Positions 52,277-59,619 of a DNA stretch of 64,000 nt are shown here, piece by piece. A program made the position numbers and the translations under genes. Each line of letters starts with the position of its first letter. Within the stretch, counting starts at the first letter, position 1. The notes under the pieces are model-generated. The model saw only the letters and a program-made list of their open reading frames with translations, made no database searches and had not been told where the DNA came from. This DNA is from Pinibacter soli (GTDB lineage: Bacteria; Bacteroidota; Bacteroidia; Chitinophagales; Chitinophagaceae): contig NZ_JASBRG010000002.1 of NCBI RefSeq assembly GCF_029961145.1, positions 169,993-233,992 of the forward strand, written 5' to 3'.

Positions 52277-53326
52277 TTATTGATGAACGGCGTTTACACC
52301 GTTGTACAAGCGATTGATTGGTTTGAAATCCACAAACTCTACCTGCGGCGAATAATAACCTTCGCGAACCGGTTCGTCTTTCATGAGATCGGTGCTTAGA
52401 TATTTCTTATTGCTGTCGCTTAAAATGGTTACCACTTTTGCGTCGTCGCCCATTTCTTCCTGCAGCTTAATTGCGCCGATGATGTTTGCGCCAGAGGAAA
52501 TACCTACTGCAAGCCCCAGCTGACTCGCTAATTTTTGCGCCATCAAAATAGAATCACCATCCGAAGCCTGAACCACTTTATCTAACTTATCCAGCTTTAC
52601 AATTTCCGGGATAAACTCATCGGAAATACCTTGTATGCGGTGTGCACCTACTTTATAGCCTGTAGTTAGTGTTGGCGACTCTGCAGGTTCCAGGGGATGT
52701 ATTTTAATGTTCGGATTGCGCTGCTTTAAATAGTTTCCCACGCCCATAACCGTTCCACCCGTTCCCACGCCGGCAACAAATGCATCCGGAGTTACATCCA
52801 TGCTTTGCAACTGCATCCATATTTCGCGGCCGGTTGTTTTTTCGTGCGCTTCTGCGTTGTAAATGTTTTCAAACTGACGTGGCAGGAAAATATCGGGGTC
52901 TTCGTCTGCCATTTTTTGCGAAAGCGCTATGCTTCCCAAAAAGCCGCCTTGTTCTTTATTGATCAATGTAATGCCTGCGCCCAGACTACTGATGATATCC
53001 ATTCGCTCCTTGCTCAGCCAGTTGGGCATAATGATTTGTACATTATGACCAAGAGCCTTACCGATGGCACTAAATGCAATGCCCGTATTACCGCTGGTAG
53101 CTTCTACAATAAGATCGCCCGGCTTAATGTGGCCCAGTTCATACGCCTTTTGTAGAATGTACAATGCCATTCTATCCTTAATGCTTCCTGTAAGGTTGTA
53201 GTGCTCGCACTTCACAAAGAGAGAGTTTTCTTTCCCTTTGTACCTGTACTGTACTTCAAGCATTGGCGTATTACCTACCAGGTGCCACAAATGCTCGAAC
53301 TTCTTTTGTAACGACTGACCGATCAT
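52277..53326 (-). CDS. PLP-dependent cysteine synthase family protein
   Basis: A 349-aa fold-type II PLP enzyme of the cysteine synthase / cystathionine beta-synthase group. The PLP Lys is in [12 protein letters not shown]; the substrate loop TSGNTGIAF and the phosphate-binding [11 protein letters not shown] are complete, and [10 protein letters not shown] is present. It is longer than CysK (about 310 aa) because of a C-terminal extension ([20 protein letters not shown]) that lacks CBS domains. Likely an O-acetylserine-type enzyme; substrate uncertain. Confidence 0.9.
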   Translation of the reverse strand: MIGQSLQKKFEHLWHLVGNTPMLEVQYRYKGKENSLFVKCEHYNLTGSIKDRMALYILQKAYELGHIKPGDLIVEATSGNTGIAFSAIGKALGHNVQIIMPNWLSKERMDIISSLGAGITLINKEQGGFLGSIALSQKMADEDPDIFLPRQFENIYNAEAHEKTTGREIWMQLQSMDVTPDAFVAGVGTGGTVMGVGNYLKQRNPNIKIHPLEPAESPTLTTGYKVGAHRIQGISDEFIPEIVKLDKLDKVVQASDGDSILMAQKLASQLGLAVGISSGANIIGAIKLQEEMGDDAKVVTILSDSNKKYLSTDLMKDEPVREGYYSPQVEFVDFKPINRLYNGVNAVHQ

Positions 53327-53526
53327 AGCTGGAATTTGAAACGTAGCGCAATTTTACAGATGTTTCCGGTCTGATCCAAACAGCCTGGAGACGGGCGAGA
53401 CTATTGATGGGACTGAATTTCAGGGGTCGACATATATTTAGTGGAGTTGGTGTAAGTAAACCTCCTGTTCGTCATCAATAAAACAATTTGCAAAAAAAAT
53501 TATAAATTTTTATTCGAACCAGAAAT

Positions 53527-53973
53527 TTAGCCATTGTAGGCATTTTCCAACCTTATTTGCATAAACCTGTCGGCATCATTCAATGGCTTAAATCCAAACT
53601 GTTCGTATAAACCGTGAGCGTCTTTTGTTGCCAGAGAAATTCTTCTCAGGCCCTGCAAATCCGGATGTTGCATGATGGTTTGCATCAGCCATTTCGATAA
53701 ACCTTTTCCACGATGTGTTGAGTCTATGAAAACATCACACAGATAGCCAAAAGTTGCACCGTCAGTGATCATTCTTGCAAAACCTATTTGCTTTCCGGAT
53801 AAATACAATCCAAAACAGAGAGAGCCTTCTATTGACTTCTTTACCCGGTCAAGCGGAATATTTTTTGCCCAATAAGACTCAACACTCAAGTAGTGGTGAA
53901 TAAACGCGACGTCAAGTTTTGATTTATCAGTGGAGATCAAGTAGTCGTTTTGATATGTTTCCTGAATTTGCAT
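53527..53973 (-). CDS. GNAT family N-acetyltransferase
   Basis: A 148-aa GNAT acetyltransferase. The acetyl-CoA loop is DVFIDSTHRGKGLSKWLM, followed by RRISLATKDAHGLYEQFGFKPL, a typical motif A-B arrangement of the YitF/PhnO-like small GNATs. Acceptor substrate is unknown. Start ATG 53973; a perfect -7 box (53977-53984) ends 4 nt before it, so a leaderless transcript is likely. Confidence 0.9.
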   Translation of the reverse strand: MQIQETYQNDYLISTDKSKLDVAFIHHYLSVESYWAKNIPLDRVKKSIEGSLCFGLYLSGKQIGFARMITDGATFGYLCDVFIDSTHRGKGLSKWLMQTIMQHPDLQGLRRISLATKDAHGLYEQFGFKPLNDADRFMQIRLENAYNG

Positions 53974-53976
53974 AAA

Positions 53977-53984
53977 CAAATTTA
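53977..53984 (-). promoter_or_regulatory. -7 element placed for a leaderless GNAT transcript
   Basis: Minus-strand TAAATTTG ends 4 nt before the GNAT ATG (53973). Confidence 0.65.
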
Positions 53985-53994
53985 AAGCTGCTAA

Positions 53995-54020
53995 TTTTCA
54001 AATCCTCAAATTTTCAAATT
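53995..54020. repeat. Solitary arm (TTTTCAAATCCTCAAATTTTCAA)
   Basis: Single TTGAAAATT-family arm in the GNAT/DUF502 divergent spacer, without a partner. Confidence 0.55.
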
Positions 54021-54074
54021 GAACCCAATCTCGCAATGATTATTTAATTTACACCAAGTTTGCCTGCCATTAAC

Positions 54075-54107
54075 TTTGACTGATGCGCTATTCATTTAGT
54101 ACGTTTG
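54075..54107 (+). promoter_or_regulatory. Promoter of DUF502 operon
   Basis: TTTG (54075-54078), 21-nt spacer, TACGTTTG (54100-54107): a complete Bacteroidota promoter, 31 nt before ATG 54138. Confidence 0.75.
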
Positions 54108-54137
54108 CGAAAGAAGCATTCCGTTAAATTTTTTGTT

Positions 54138-54794
54138 ATGAACAACACTTCATCTGCTGGCCGTAAGTCTTTCAAATGGTCGAGCATTTTAAAATATTTT
54201 CTGCAGGGCGTTTTGGTTGTAGCTCCTATCGCCATCACCTTTTATCTGATCTATTGGTTTGTATCTTCCATAGATAACCTGTTGCCTATTTTTACCAGCA
54301 AGGACCAACAGGGCAACGTTACCACGCACAACTATGGACTGGGCTTTCTTGTTATTATAGTTGCGCTTATTGTGATTGGCTTGCTAAGCACCAGTTTCAT
54401 CACGAAAGGCATTTTCAGCGTGTTTGACGATTGGCTGGAACGTACGCCAGGCGTCAAGTTCATTTATTCTTCGGTAAAAGATTTCTTTGAAGCTTTTGCA
54501 GGCAACAAACGAAAGTTCAACAAATCTGTATTGGTTTCTCTTTACAACAACGATATTTACCAAATTGGATTTATTACCAATGAAGACGCATCTGAGTTTG
54601 GTCTTCACGATTATGTAACCGTGTATATACCATTTTCTTACTCACTTGCCGGCGCCATGTATCTTGTTCCTTCTTCTAAAGTCAAAGTGGTGGAAGGTAT
54701 AAGTCCCGCACATACCATGAAGTATGTGATATCCGGTGGCGTTGCGGAAGTCGAAGATTCGCACCATCATCACCACGGACATCATTCAATTTAA
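54138..54794 (+). CDS. DUF502 family membrane protein
   Basis: A 218-aa inner-membrane protein of the DUF502 family, with two TM helices (FLQGVLVVAPIAITFYLIYWFV and LGFLVIIVALIVIGLLSTSFI) and conserved TPGVKFIYSSVKDFFEAF and VTVYIPFSYSLAGAMYLVPSSKVKVV. Function unknown. Its C-terminus is His-rich (six His in about ten residues), which may bind metal. ATG 54138 is the start; the upstream ATG at 54105 overlaps the promoter. The stop overlaps the next start by one base (TAATG), indicating coupling. Confidence 0.92.
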   Translation: MNNTSSAGRKSFKWSSILKYFLQGVLVVAPIAITFYLIYWFVSSIDNLLPIFTSKDQQGNVTTHNYGLGFLVIIVALIVIGLLSTSFITKGIFSVFDDWLERTPGVKFIYSSVKDFFEAFAGNKRKFNKSVLVSLYNNDIYQIGFITNEDASEFGLHDYVTVYIPFSYSLAGAMYLVPSSKVKVVEGISPAHTMKYVISGGVAEVEDSHHHHHGHHSI

Positions 54795-55759
54795 TGCTGA
54801 AAAAAATATTTGTTCTAACACTTTTACTTTCGATTTCTAAAACTGTTTTTTGCTGGGGATTTTTTGGTCATCAAAAGATCAATAATTATGCGGTATTCCT
54901 CTTGCCACCACAAATGATGGCATTCTACAAGCAGCATATTGATTACATTACGAAACACGCCGTTGACCCCGATAAGCGTCGCTATCTTGTAGCGGAAGAG
55001 GGCCCGCGACATTACATCGATATTGATTATTACGGTCGTTATCCTTTTAATGAATTGCCTCGCAAATGGGATAGTGCAGTTGCGAAATATTCTTTAGATA
55101 CAATCACTACCTACGGAATTGTTCCTTGGCACATGCAAATAGTGCTCGGCCGCCTCACAAAAGCATTTAAGGAAAAAGATGAACAACGTATTTTGAAATT
55201 ATCAGCTGAGCTCGGCCACTACATTGCTGATGCGCACGTGCCCTTACATGCAAGCATGAATCACAATGGTCAACTGACCAATCAACAGGGCATACATGGC
55301 TTTTGGGAAAGCCGTATTCCTGAATTGCTGGCTGATAAAGAATGGGATTTCTTCATAGGAAAAGCGATCTATATCGACAATCCGGGAAATTTTATTTGGA
55401 ACCGTGTGCTCGAAAGTGCCGCAGCAGCTGACACTGTTTTGCGTATCGAAAAAGAACTTTCGCAAACCATACCTGAAGATCAAAAATTCGCGTTTGAACA
55501 ACGTAACAATGTATTGATAAAACAATATTCCTCTCTTTACACCAAAGCATATGACCACCTTTTAAACGGCATGGTTGAAAGACGTATGCGTGATGCAATC
55601 TTTGCGGTTGCATCGTTCTGGTATACAGCCTGGGTAAACGCTGGCCAGCCTGACTTGCAAGCCCTATCTACAACCACTACAGAAGAACAAAATCTTCAAT
55701 TCGATACGCTGAATTTGGAATGGCAGAATAAACCTGTTAAAGGAAGAAGCTGTGACTAA
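54794..55759 (+). CDS. S1/P1-nuclease-like zinc-dependent hydrolase
   Basis: A 321-aa exported protein (signal MLKKIFVLTLLLSISKTVFC) with the mature N-terminal Trp (WGFFGHQKIN) of the zinc phospholipase C / S1-P1 nuclease fold. Zinc-ligand-type residues follow: RHYIDIDYYG, ELGHYIADAHVPLHAS and a later GIHGFWESRIPE. S1/P1 enzymes degrade single-stranded nucleic acid or phospholipid; which is not clear. It overlaps the DUF502 stop (TAATG) and is co-transcribed with it. Confidence 0.88.
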   Translation: MLKKIFVLTLLLSISKTVFCWGFFGHQKINNYAVFLLPPQMMAFYKQHIDYITKHAVDPDKRRYLVAEEGPRHYIDIDYYGRYPFNELPRKWDSAVAKYSLDTITTYGIVPWHMQIVLGRLTKAFKEKDEQRILKLSAELGHYIADAHVPLHASMNHNGQLTNQQGIHGFWESRIPELLADKEWDFFIGKAIYIDNPGNFIWNRVLESAAAADTVLRIEKELSQTIPEDQKFAFEQRNNVLIKQYSSLYTKAYDHLLNGMVERRMRDAIFAVASFWYTAWVNAGQPDLQALSTTTTEEQNLQFDTLNLEWQNKPVKGRSCD

Positions 55760-55900
55760 TGGAAAATTGAAAGTTGAAAATGAGGAGCTCTGTTCGGCGT
55801 AATTTTATCAAAATGTTTAACCTGTTATCCGGCCAAAACCTTAGTCAGCCTTTACGCTTTCTGCATCTCACCTTCAACTTTCAATTTTCAACTTTCAACT
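55757..55900. repeat. Self-complementary word repeat (TTGAAAGTTGAAAAT family)
   Basis: Left arm 55757-55784 (overlaps the upstream stop codon) and right arm 55867-55900; the core GAAAATTGAAAGTTGAA pairs perfectly. Both flanking genes are on the plus strand. Confidence 0.85.
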
Positions 55901-55918
55901 AATTCCTATCTTGCGCCA

Positions 55919-56278
55919 ATGAAAAAGATCTACCACCTCGGCACTTGTACCACCTGTCAGGCGATCATTAAAGAAACCGGCATTAATAAGAAAGGATTGG
56001 AAATGCAGGAAATTAAAACCGAAAAAATAACTGCTGCTCAATTGGAGCAAATGAAAAAGATGGCGGGTAGTTATGAAGCACTTTTCAGTCGTAGAGCTTT
56101 GAAGTATAAAGAGCTTGGATTGAAGGATAAAAAGTTGACTGAAGACGATTATAAAAAATTGATTCTTGAAGAATATACGTTTTTGAAAAGACCAGTGGTC
56201 ATTTTGAATGATAAAATTTTTGTGGGTAGTGAGAAGAAGAATGTAGCAGCGTTGGGTGCCGCAGTTGCGGTAATTTGA
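55919..56278 (+). CDS. ArsC/Spx-like thioredoxin-fold protein
   Basis: A 119-aa member of the ArsC/Spx/YffB family. The N-terminal CxxC is YHLGTCTTCQ; the rest follows the family (ARALKYKELGL-like SRRALKYKELGLKD, FLKRPVVILNDKIFVG with the conserved RP). Glutaredoxin-coupled arsenate reductases have HCxxCx; here CTTC plus the YffB-like tail suggests a Spx/YffB or YfgD-type protein, so arsenate reduction is not certain. It stands alone. Confidence 0.85.
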   Translation: MKKIYHLGTCTTCQAIIKETGINKKGLEMQEIKTEKITAAQLEQMKKMAGSYEALFSRRALKYKELGLKDKKLTEDDYKKLILEEYTFLKRPVVILNDKIFVGSEKKNVAALGAAVAVI

Positions 56279-56386
56279 AAATTCATTCTGTGCGGCCCCT
56301 TGAATCAATTCGAAGATTGGTGAATGTGCAACAGGGTAGAAAATTTAATAGCGTGTAACACCCGGCATTTTCAAATTTTCAAATTA
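56271..56386. repeat. Self-complementary word repeat (TAATTTGAAAATT family) spanning both stop codons
   Basis: Left arm 56271-56285 contains the ArsC-like TGA and right arm 56367-56386 contains the pabB TAA; 14-bp core pairs (TAATTTGAAAATTT). Convergent genes. Confidence 0.75.
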
Positions 56387-57682
56387 AAACAACCGTTTTA
56401 TCCCTTGCGCTTTCAATAAACATTCTTCATATTCCAATTCAGGATCGCTGTAAAAGGTAATGCCGCCACCAACCTGGTAGCTTAGATAACGATCCGATTC
56501 GTTGTACATTAAACTCCTGATCACCACATTGAAATCGAAGTCGCCATTTGGCTTTATGTAGCCCACAGCGCCTGAATAAATACCACGTTTTGTCTTTTCG
56601 TATTGATCGATCAGTTCCATTACCCGCTTTTTTGGTGCGCCGGTCATGGAACCCATCGGGAACGTTGCTTTAATCGCATCTACCCAATGCAAATCGCTGC
56701 GCATCGTTCCGCTGATGGTGGAAATCATTTGATGTACTTGCGGGAATGTATAAATGCCAAACAGCTCATCCACTTTTACCGTGCCTTCTTCGCATATTTT
56801 TGAAAGATCATTGCGCACCAGATCAACCACCATCACATTTTCTGCCCGATCTTTTTTGCTGTTGAACAATGCCTGTTTGTAAGATTCATCGCCAGCAACA
56901 CTCTCATGATTTCTCTGCCAGGTTCCTTTTATCGGCTGCGAGATCAATTGCTGATTCTCCTTTTTCAGAAAGCGTTCAGGACTTGCACACAAAAGAAATT
57001 TGTCGTCCAATTTATAATATGCAGCAAATGGATTTGGCGAAACAGCAGAAAGCGAGTGATATACATTTTCCGGATCGATCGAAACATTATCAGCAAAAAA
57101 TTCCTGGCAAAAATTTATTTCGTAGCAGTCGCCTTTAAGTATATGTGCTTTTAGTTTTTTGATGGTTTGAATATATTCATCGTGGCTGAAGCGTTGCTTA
57201 AAAATAACGGGGGCGTTTGTTGCAGGCTCAATATGTTTTGCCAGTCGCAGTTGATCATAAATTTCCTGTGCAGAAAATCTTTCGCTGCTAATGGAAATAT
57301 TTTTCCTATCAAGAAGAATAATGGTCTCTGGAACAAAGAAAAACAGATCAGGAAATTGAATATGATCTTCTTTTACTGTTGAAAGGTTTTCAACTTCATT
57401 TTTGAGATCATAACTAAAATGCCCGAAGAGCCAGTCGTTATTTTCTTGCGCAAAAGATTTGAGAGAAGAAAAAGCGTTGCTGGCATTCAATTGTATGCTC
57501 TTTAGCGAGCCAGCTGCCAGCACACATTCCACGCTTCCATGCTGAAGATGGTAGTTGTGGTTATCCAGTAAACAGCAAATGTTGAACCGGTTGCCCCAGC
57601 TCAACATTTGCTGTTTATAAAATGCAATATTATCTATTGCGAAAGTTGTAAAGTGTCTAGTCACAAATGTGCAGGTGAACAC
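56384..57682 (-). CDS. pabB: Aminodeoxychorismate synthase component I (PabB-like)
   Basis: A 432-aa chorismate-utilising enzyme. The conserved PIKGTWQRN (with the PabB Lys) near 230, ENVMVVDLVRNDLSKICEEGTVKV, and FPMGSMTGAPKKRVMELIDQYE, RGIYSGAVGYI motifs fit PabB/TrpE-type component I. The single-component length and the PIKG motif favour PabB for folate synthesis; the glutamine partner PabA is not adjacent. It may start at GTG 57664 instead of GTG 57682. It follows the acidic-protein gene after 3-21 bp, so it shares its transcript. Confidence 0.85.
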   Translation of the reverse strand: MFTCTFVTRHFTTFAIDNIAFYKQQMLSWGNRFNICCLLDNHNYHLQHGSVECVLAAGSLKSIQLNASNAFSSLKSFAQENNDWLFGHFSYDLKNEVENLSTVKEDHIQFPDLFFFVPETIILLDRKNISISSERFSAQEIYDQLRLAKHIEPATNAPVIFKQRFSHDEYIQTIKKLKAHILKGDCYEINFCQEFFADNVSIDPENVYHSLSAVSPNPFAAYYKLDDKFLLCASPERFLKKENQQLISQPIKGTWQRNHESVAGDESYKQALFNSKKDRAENVMVVDLVRNDLSKICEEGTVKVDELFGIYTFPQVHQMISTISGTMRSDLHWVDAIKATFPMGSMTGAPKKRVMELIDQYEKTKRGIYSGAVGYIKPNGDFDFNVVIRSLMYNESDRYLSYQVGGGITFYSDPELEYEECLLKAQGIKRLF

Positions 57683-57685
57683 GAT

Positions 57686-58114
57686 TTAAAAGTCATCGTC
57701 TTCATCATCAAAACCAGAATCGTTAAAGAGATCCATGTCTTTGAACTCATCATCCATACCCAAATCATCATCATCAGATTTAGTTTTTTTCCCTGCTCCG
57801 GCACCACTAGTGCCTGTGCTTTTTTTGGATTTTGATTTTGGAATATCAAATTCATCAAAATCAGGATCCCAATCTTCGTCTTCTTCTACTTTGTTCCAAT
57901 CATCTTCTTCTTCCTCCATATCATCATCATCGTCATCATCTTCTTTTGACTTTGATGCTTTCTTTGAAGAAGCTTTAGTTTCAAACTCTTCATCATCTTC
58001 TAAATCATCATCATCATCCTCTTCAGCTTGTTTTTTTGGTTTGGACGACTCTTTCTTTGCCGGCTCTTCGGCTTTCTTGGTTGGTTTCTTTTCTTTGTCA
58101 GACTTCGATGCCAT
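57686..58114 (-). CDS. Very acidic, low-complexity protein of unknown function
   Basis: A 142-aa protein with no hydrophobic core: Lys-rich N-terminus (DKEKKPTKKAEEPAKKESS), then long Asp/Glu runs (EEDDDDDLEDDEE, DDDDDDDMEEEEDDW) and an Asp/Phe-rich end (DLFNDSGFDDEDDDF). It should be disordered and strongly negative, somewhat like the C-terminus of RNA polymerase delta subunits or histone chaperone tails. I recognise no family. It sits between purA and pabB on the same strand. Codon runs of GAT/GAA are genuine, the frame is open and starts with ATG. Confidence 0.7.
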   Translation of the reverse strand: MASKSDKEKKPTKKAEEPAKKESSKPKKQAEEDDDDDLEDDEEFETKASSKKASKSKEDDDDDDDMEEEEDDWNKVEEDEDWDPDFDEFDIPKSKSKKSTGTSGAGAGKKTKSDDDDLGMDDEFKDMDLFNDSGFDDEDDDF

Positions 58115-58190
58115 ACTCTAAAAGTATTTGATGTAAAATTTCAGCTAGATTTTTAATTGGCCAAATTTTTTAATGAAAATTTTCTTGTAA

Positions 58191-59459
58191 TTATTTATTC
58201 ACATCAATGATCTGTTCTCTGCCAGGACCATTAGAAATGTGTGAAACATTTGCACCAATATACTCATTAATAAACTTAACGTATTGTGTCATTTTTTCAG
58301 GTAATTCCGCGGCTTTTGTCATCTGTGTTGTGTCACAGTTCCATCCGTCAAATTCTTTCAAAACGGGTTTGATAGAATGTCGTGTCATTTGGAACGGAAC
58401 CTCTTTTGATTCTTTTCCATCAACTTCGTAAGATGTACAAACTTCGAGCTTTTTAAAGTTATCTAACACATCTGCTTTTGTCATAATCACTTTATTCACA
58501 CCGTTGATCATGCAGGCAAATTTTAATGCCACAAGATCGATCCAGCCACAGCGGCGAGGTCTTCCTGTAGTAGCACCAAATTCGTTACCAAGCTTTCTCA
58601 ATTCTTCACCTGTTTCGTCGAACAATTCTGTGGGGAAAGGACCGCTACCAACTCTTGTGCAATAAGCTTTTGTTACGCCCATCACGTCGCGAATTTTTTG
58701 CGGAGCAATACCCAAACCAGAACAAATTCCTGAAGTAGTTGTGCTGGAAGATGTTACAAACGGGAACGTACCAAAATCAATATCCAGCATGCTTCCCTGT
58801 GCGCCTTCTGCCAATACTTTTTTGCCTTGTGAAATTTTATCGTTGATGAAATATTCGCCGTTTACGATATTCAAACTTCTTAAGAAATCAATGGCCTCGA
58901 AGAACTCTTCTTCCCACTGGCTGATATCTTCCTGAAAATTATAATTATCCAAAAGACGCTGATGCTTAAGACGGATCTTTATATATGAAGTAGTGAAACT
59001 TTTGTCAAGTAAATCTCCTACACGAATACCATTTCTACCCGTTTTATCCATGTAGGCGGGTCCGATACCTTTTAAAGTAGAACCGATCTTATCATTGCCT
59101 TTTGAAATTTCAGAAGCTTTATCAAGCGCTCTGTGTGTAGGCAAAATAAGGTGGGTGCGCTGGGAGATAAAAAGATTTTTTCTTACATCCACTCCGAAAG
59201 AAGCAACAGTGTCGCACTCTTTTCTTAATGTAACAGGATCAAGCACCACACCATTACCAATCAGGTTCAAAGTGTTTTCATGAAATGCTCCGGAAGGTAT
59301 CTGGTGCAATACAACTTTTTTTCCTCCTACGTAAAGAGTATGACCTGCATTAGGTCCGCCTTGGAAACGTGCGATAACATCGTATTGTGGAGCAAAATAG
59401 TCCACTATCTTACCTTTACCTTCATCGCCCCATTGAAGGCCTAAAATTGCGTCTACCAT
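58191..59459 (-). CDS. purA: Adenylosuccinate synthetase
   Basis: A 422-aa PurA, the GTP-dependent first step from IMP to AMP. The P-loop-like GDEGKGK, FQGGPNAGHTLYVGG, the IMP loop KGIGPAYMDKTGRNGIRVGD, SSSTTTSGICSGLG and the Arg-rich TTGRPRRCGWIDLVAL are all intact. Length is normal. A perfect -7 box is 43 nt upstream. Confidence 0.97.
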   Translation of the reverse strand: MVDAILGLQWGDEGKGKIVDYFAPQYDVIARFQGGPNAGHTLYVGGKKVVLHQIPSGAFHENTLNLIGNGVVLDPVTLRKECDTVASFGVDVRKNLFISQRTHLILPTHRALDKASEISKGNDKIGSTLKGIGPAYMDKTGRNGIRVGDLLDKSFTTSYIKIRLKHQRLLDNYNFQEDISQWEEEFFEAIDFLRSLNIVNGEYFINDKISQGKKVLAEGAQGSMLDIDFGTFPFVTSSSTTTSGICSGLGIAPQKIRDVMGVTKAYCTRVGSGPFPTELFDETGEELRKLGNEFGATTGRPRRCGWIDLVALKFACMINGVNKVIMTKADVLDNFKKLEVCTSYEVDGKESKEVPFQMTRHSIKPVLKEFDGWNCDTTQMTKAAELPEKMTQYVKFINEYIGANVSHISNGPGREQIIDVNK

Positions 59460-59501
59460 TAAAGTGTTTTTATGCTATTGAATAAAAATATCTAAGAGTG
59501 G

Positions 59502-59509
59502 CAAAAATA
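59502..59509 (-). promoter_or_regulatory. -7 promoter element for purA
   Basis: Minus-strand TATTTTTG, a perfect TAnnTTTG, 43 nt before the purA ATG. Confidence 0.65.
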
Positions 59510-59522
59510 GGCGATCTGGATT

Positions 59523-59619
59523 AATAATTGAATAACTGAATTACTGAATAATTGAATAACTGAATGCCTGACTGTGCGAAAGCCATTCATTCATTCAGCA
59601 ATTTAGTTATTCAATCATT
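59523..59619. repeat. Self-complementary word repeat (AATAACTG / AATAATTG family)
   Basis: Left arm 59523-59566 and right arm 59584-59619, both made of AATAACTGAATTACTG-type 8-nt words; pairs over about 36 bp with several mismatches. The right arm crosses the rel stop codon (59615-59617). Confidence 0.9.
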
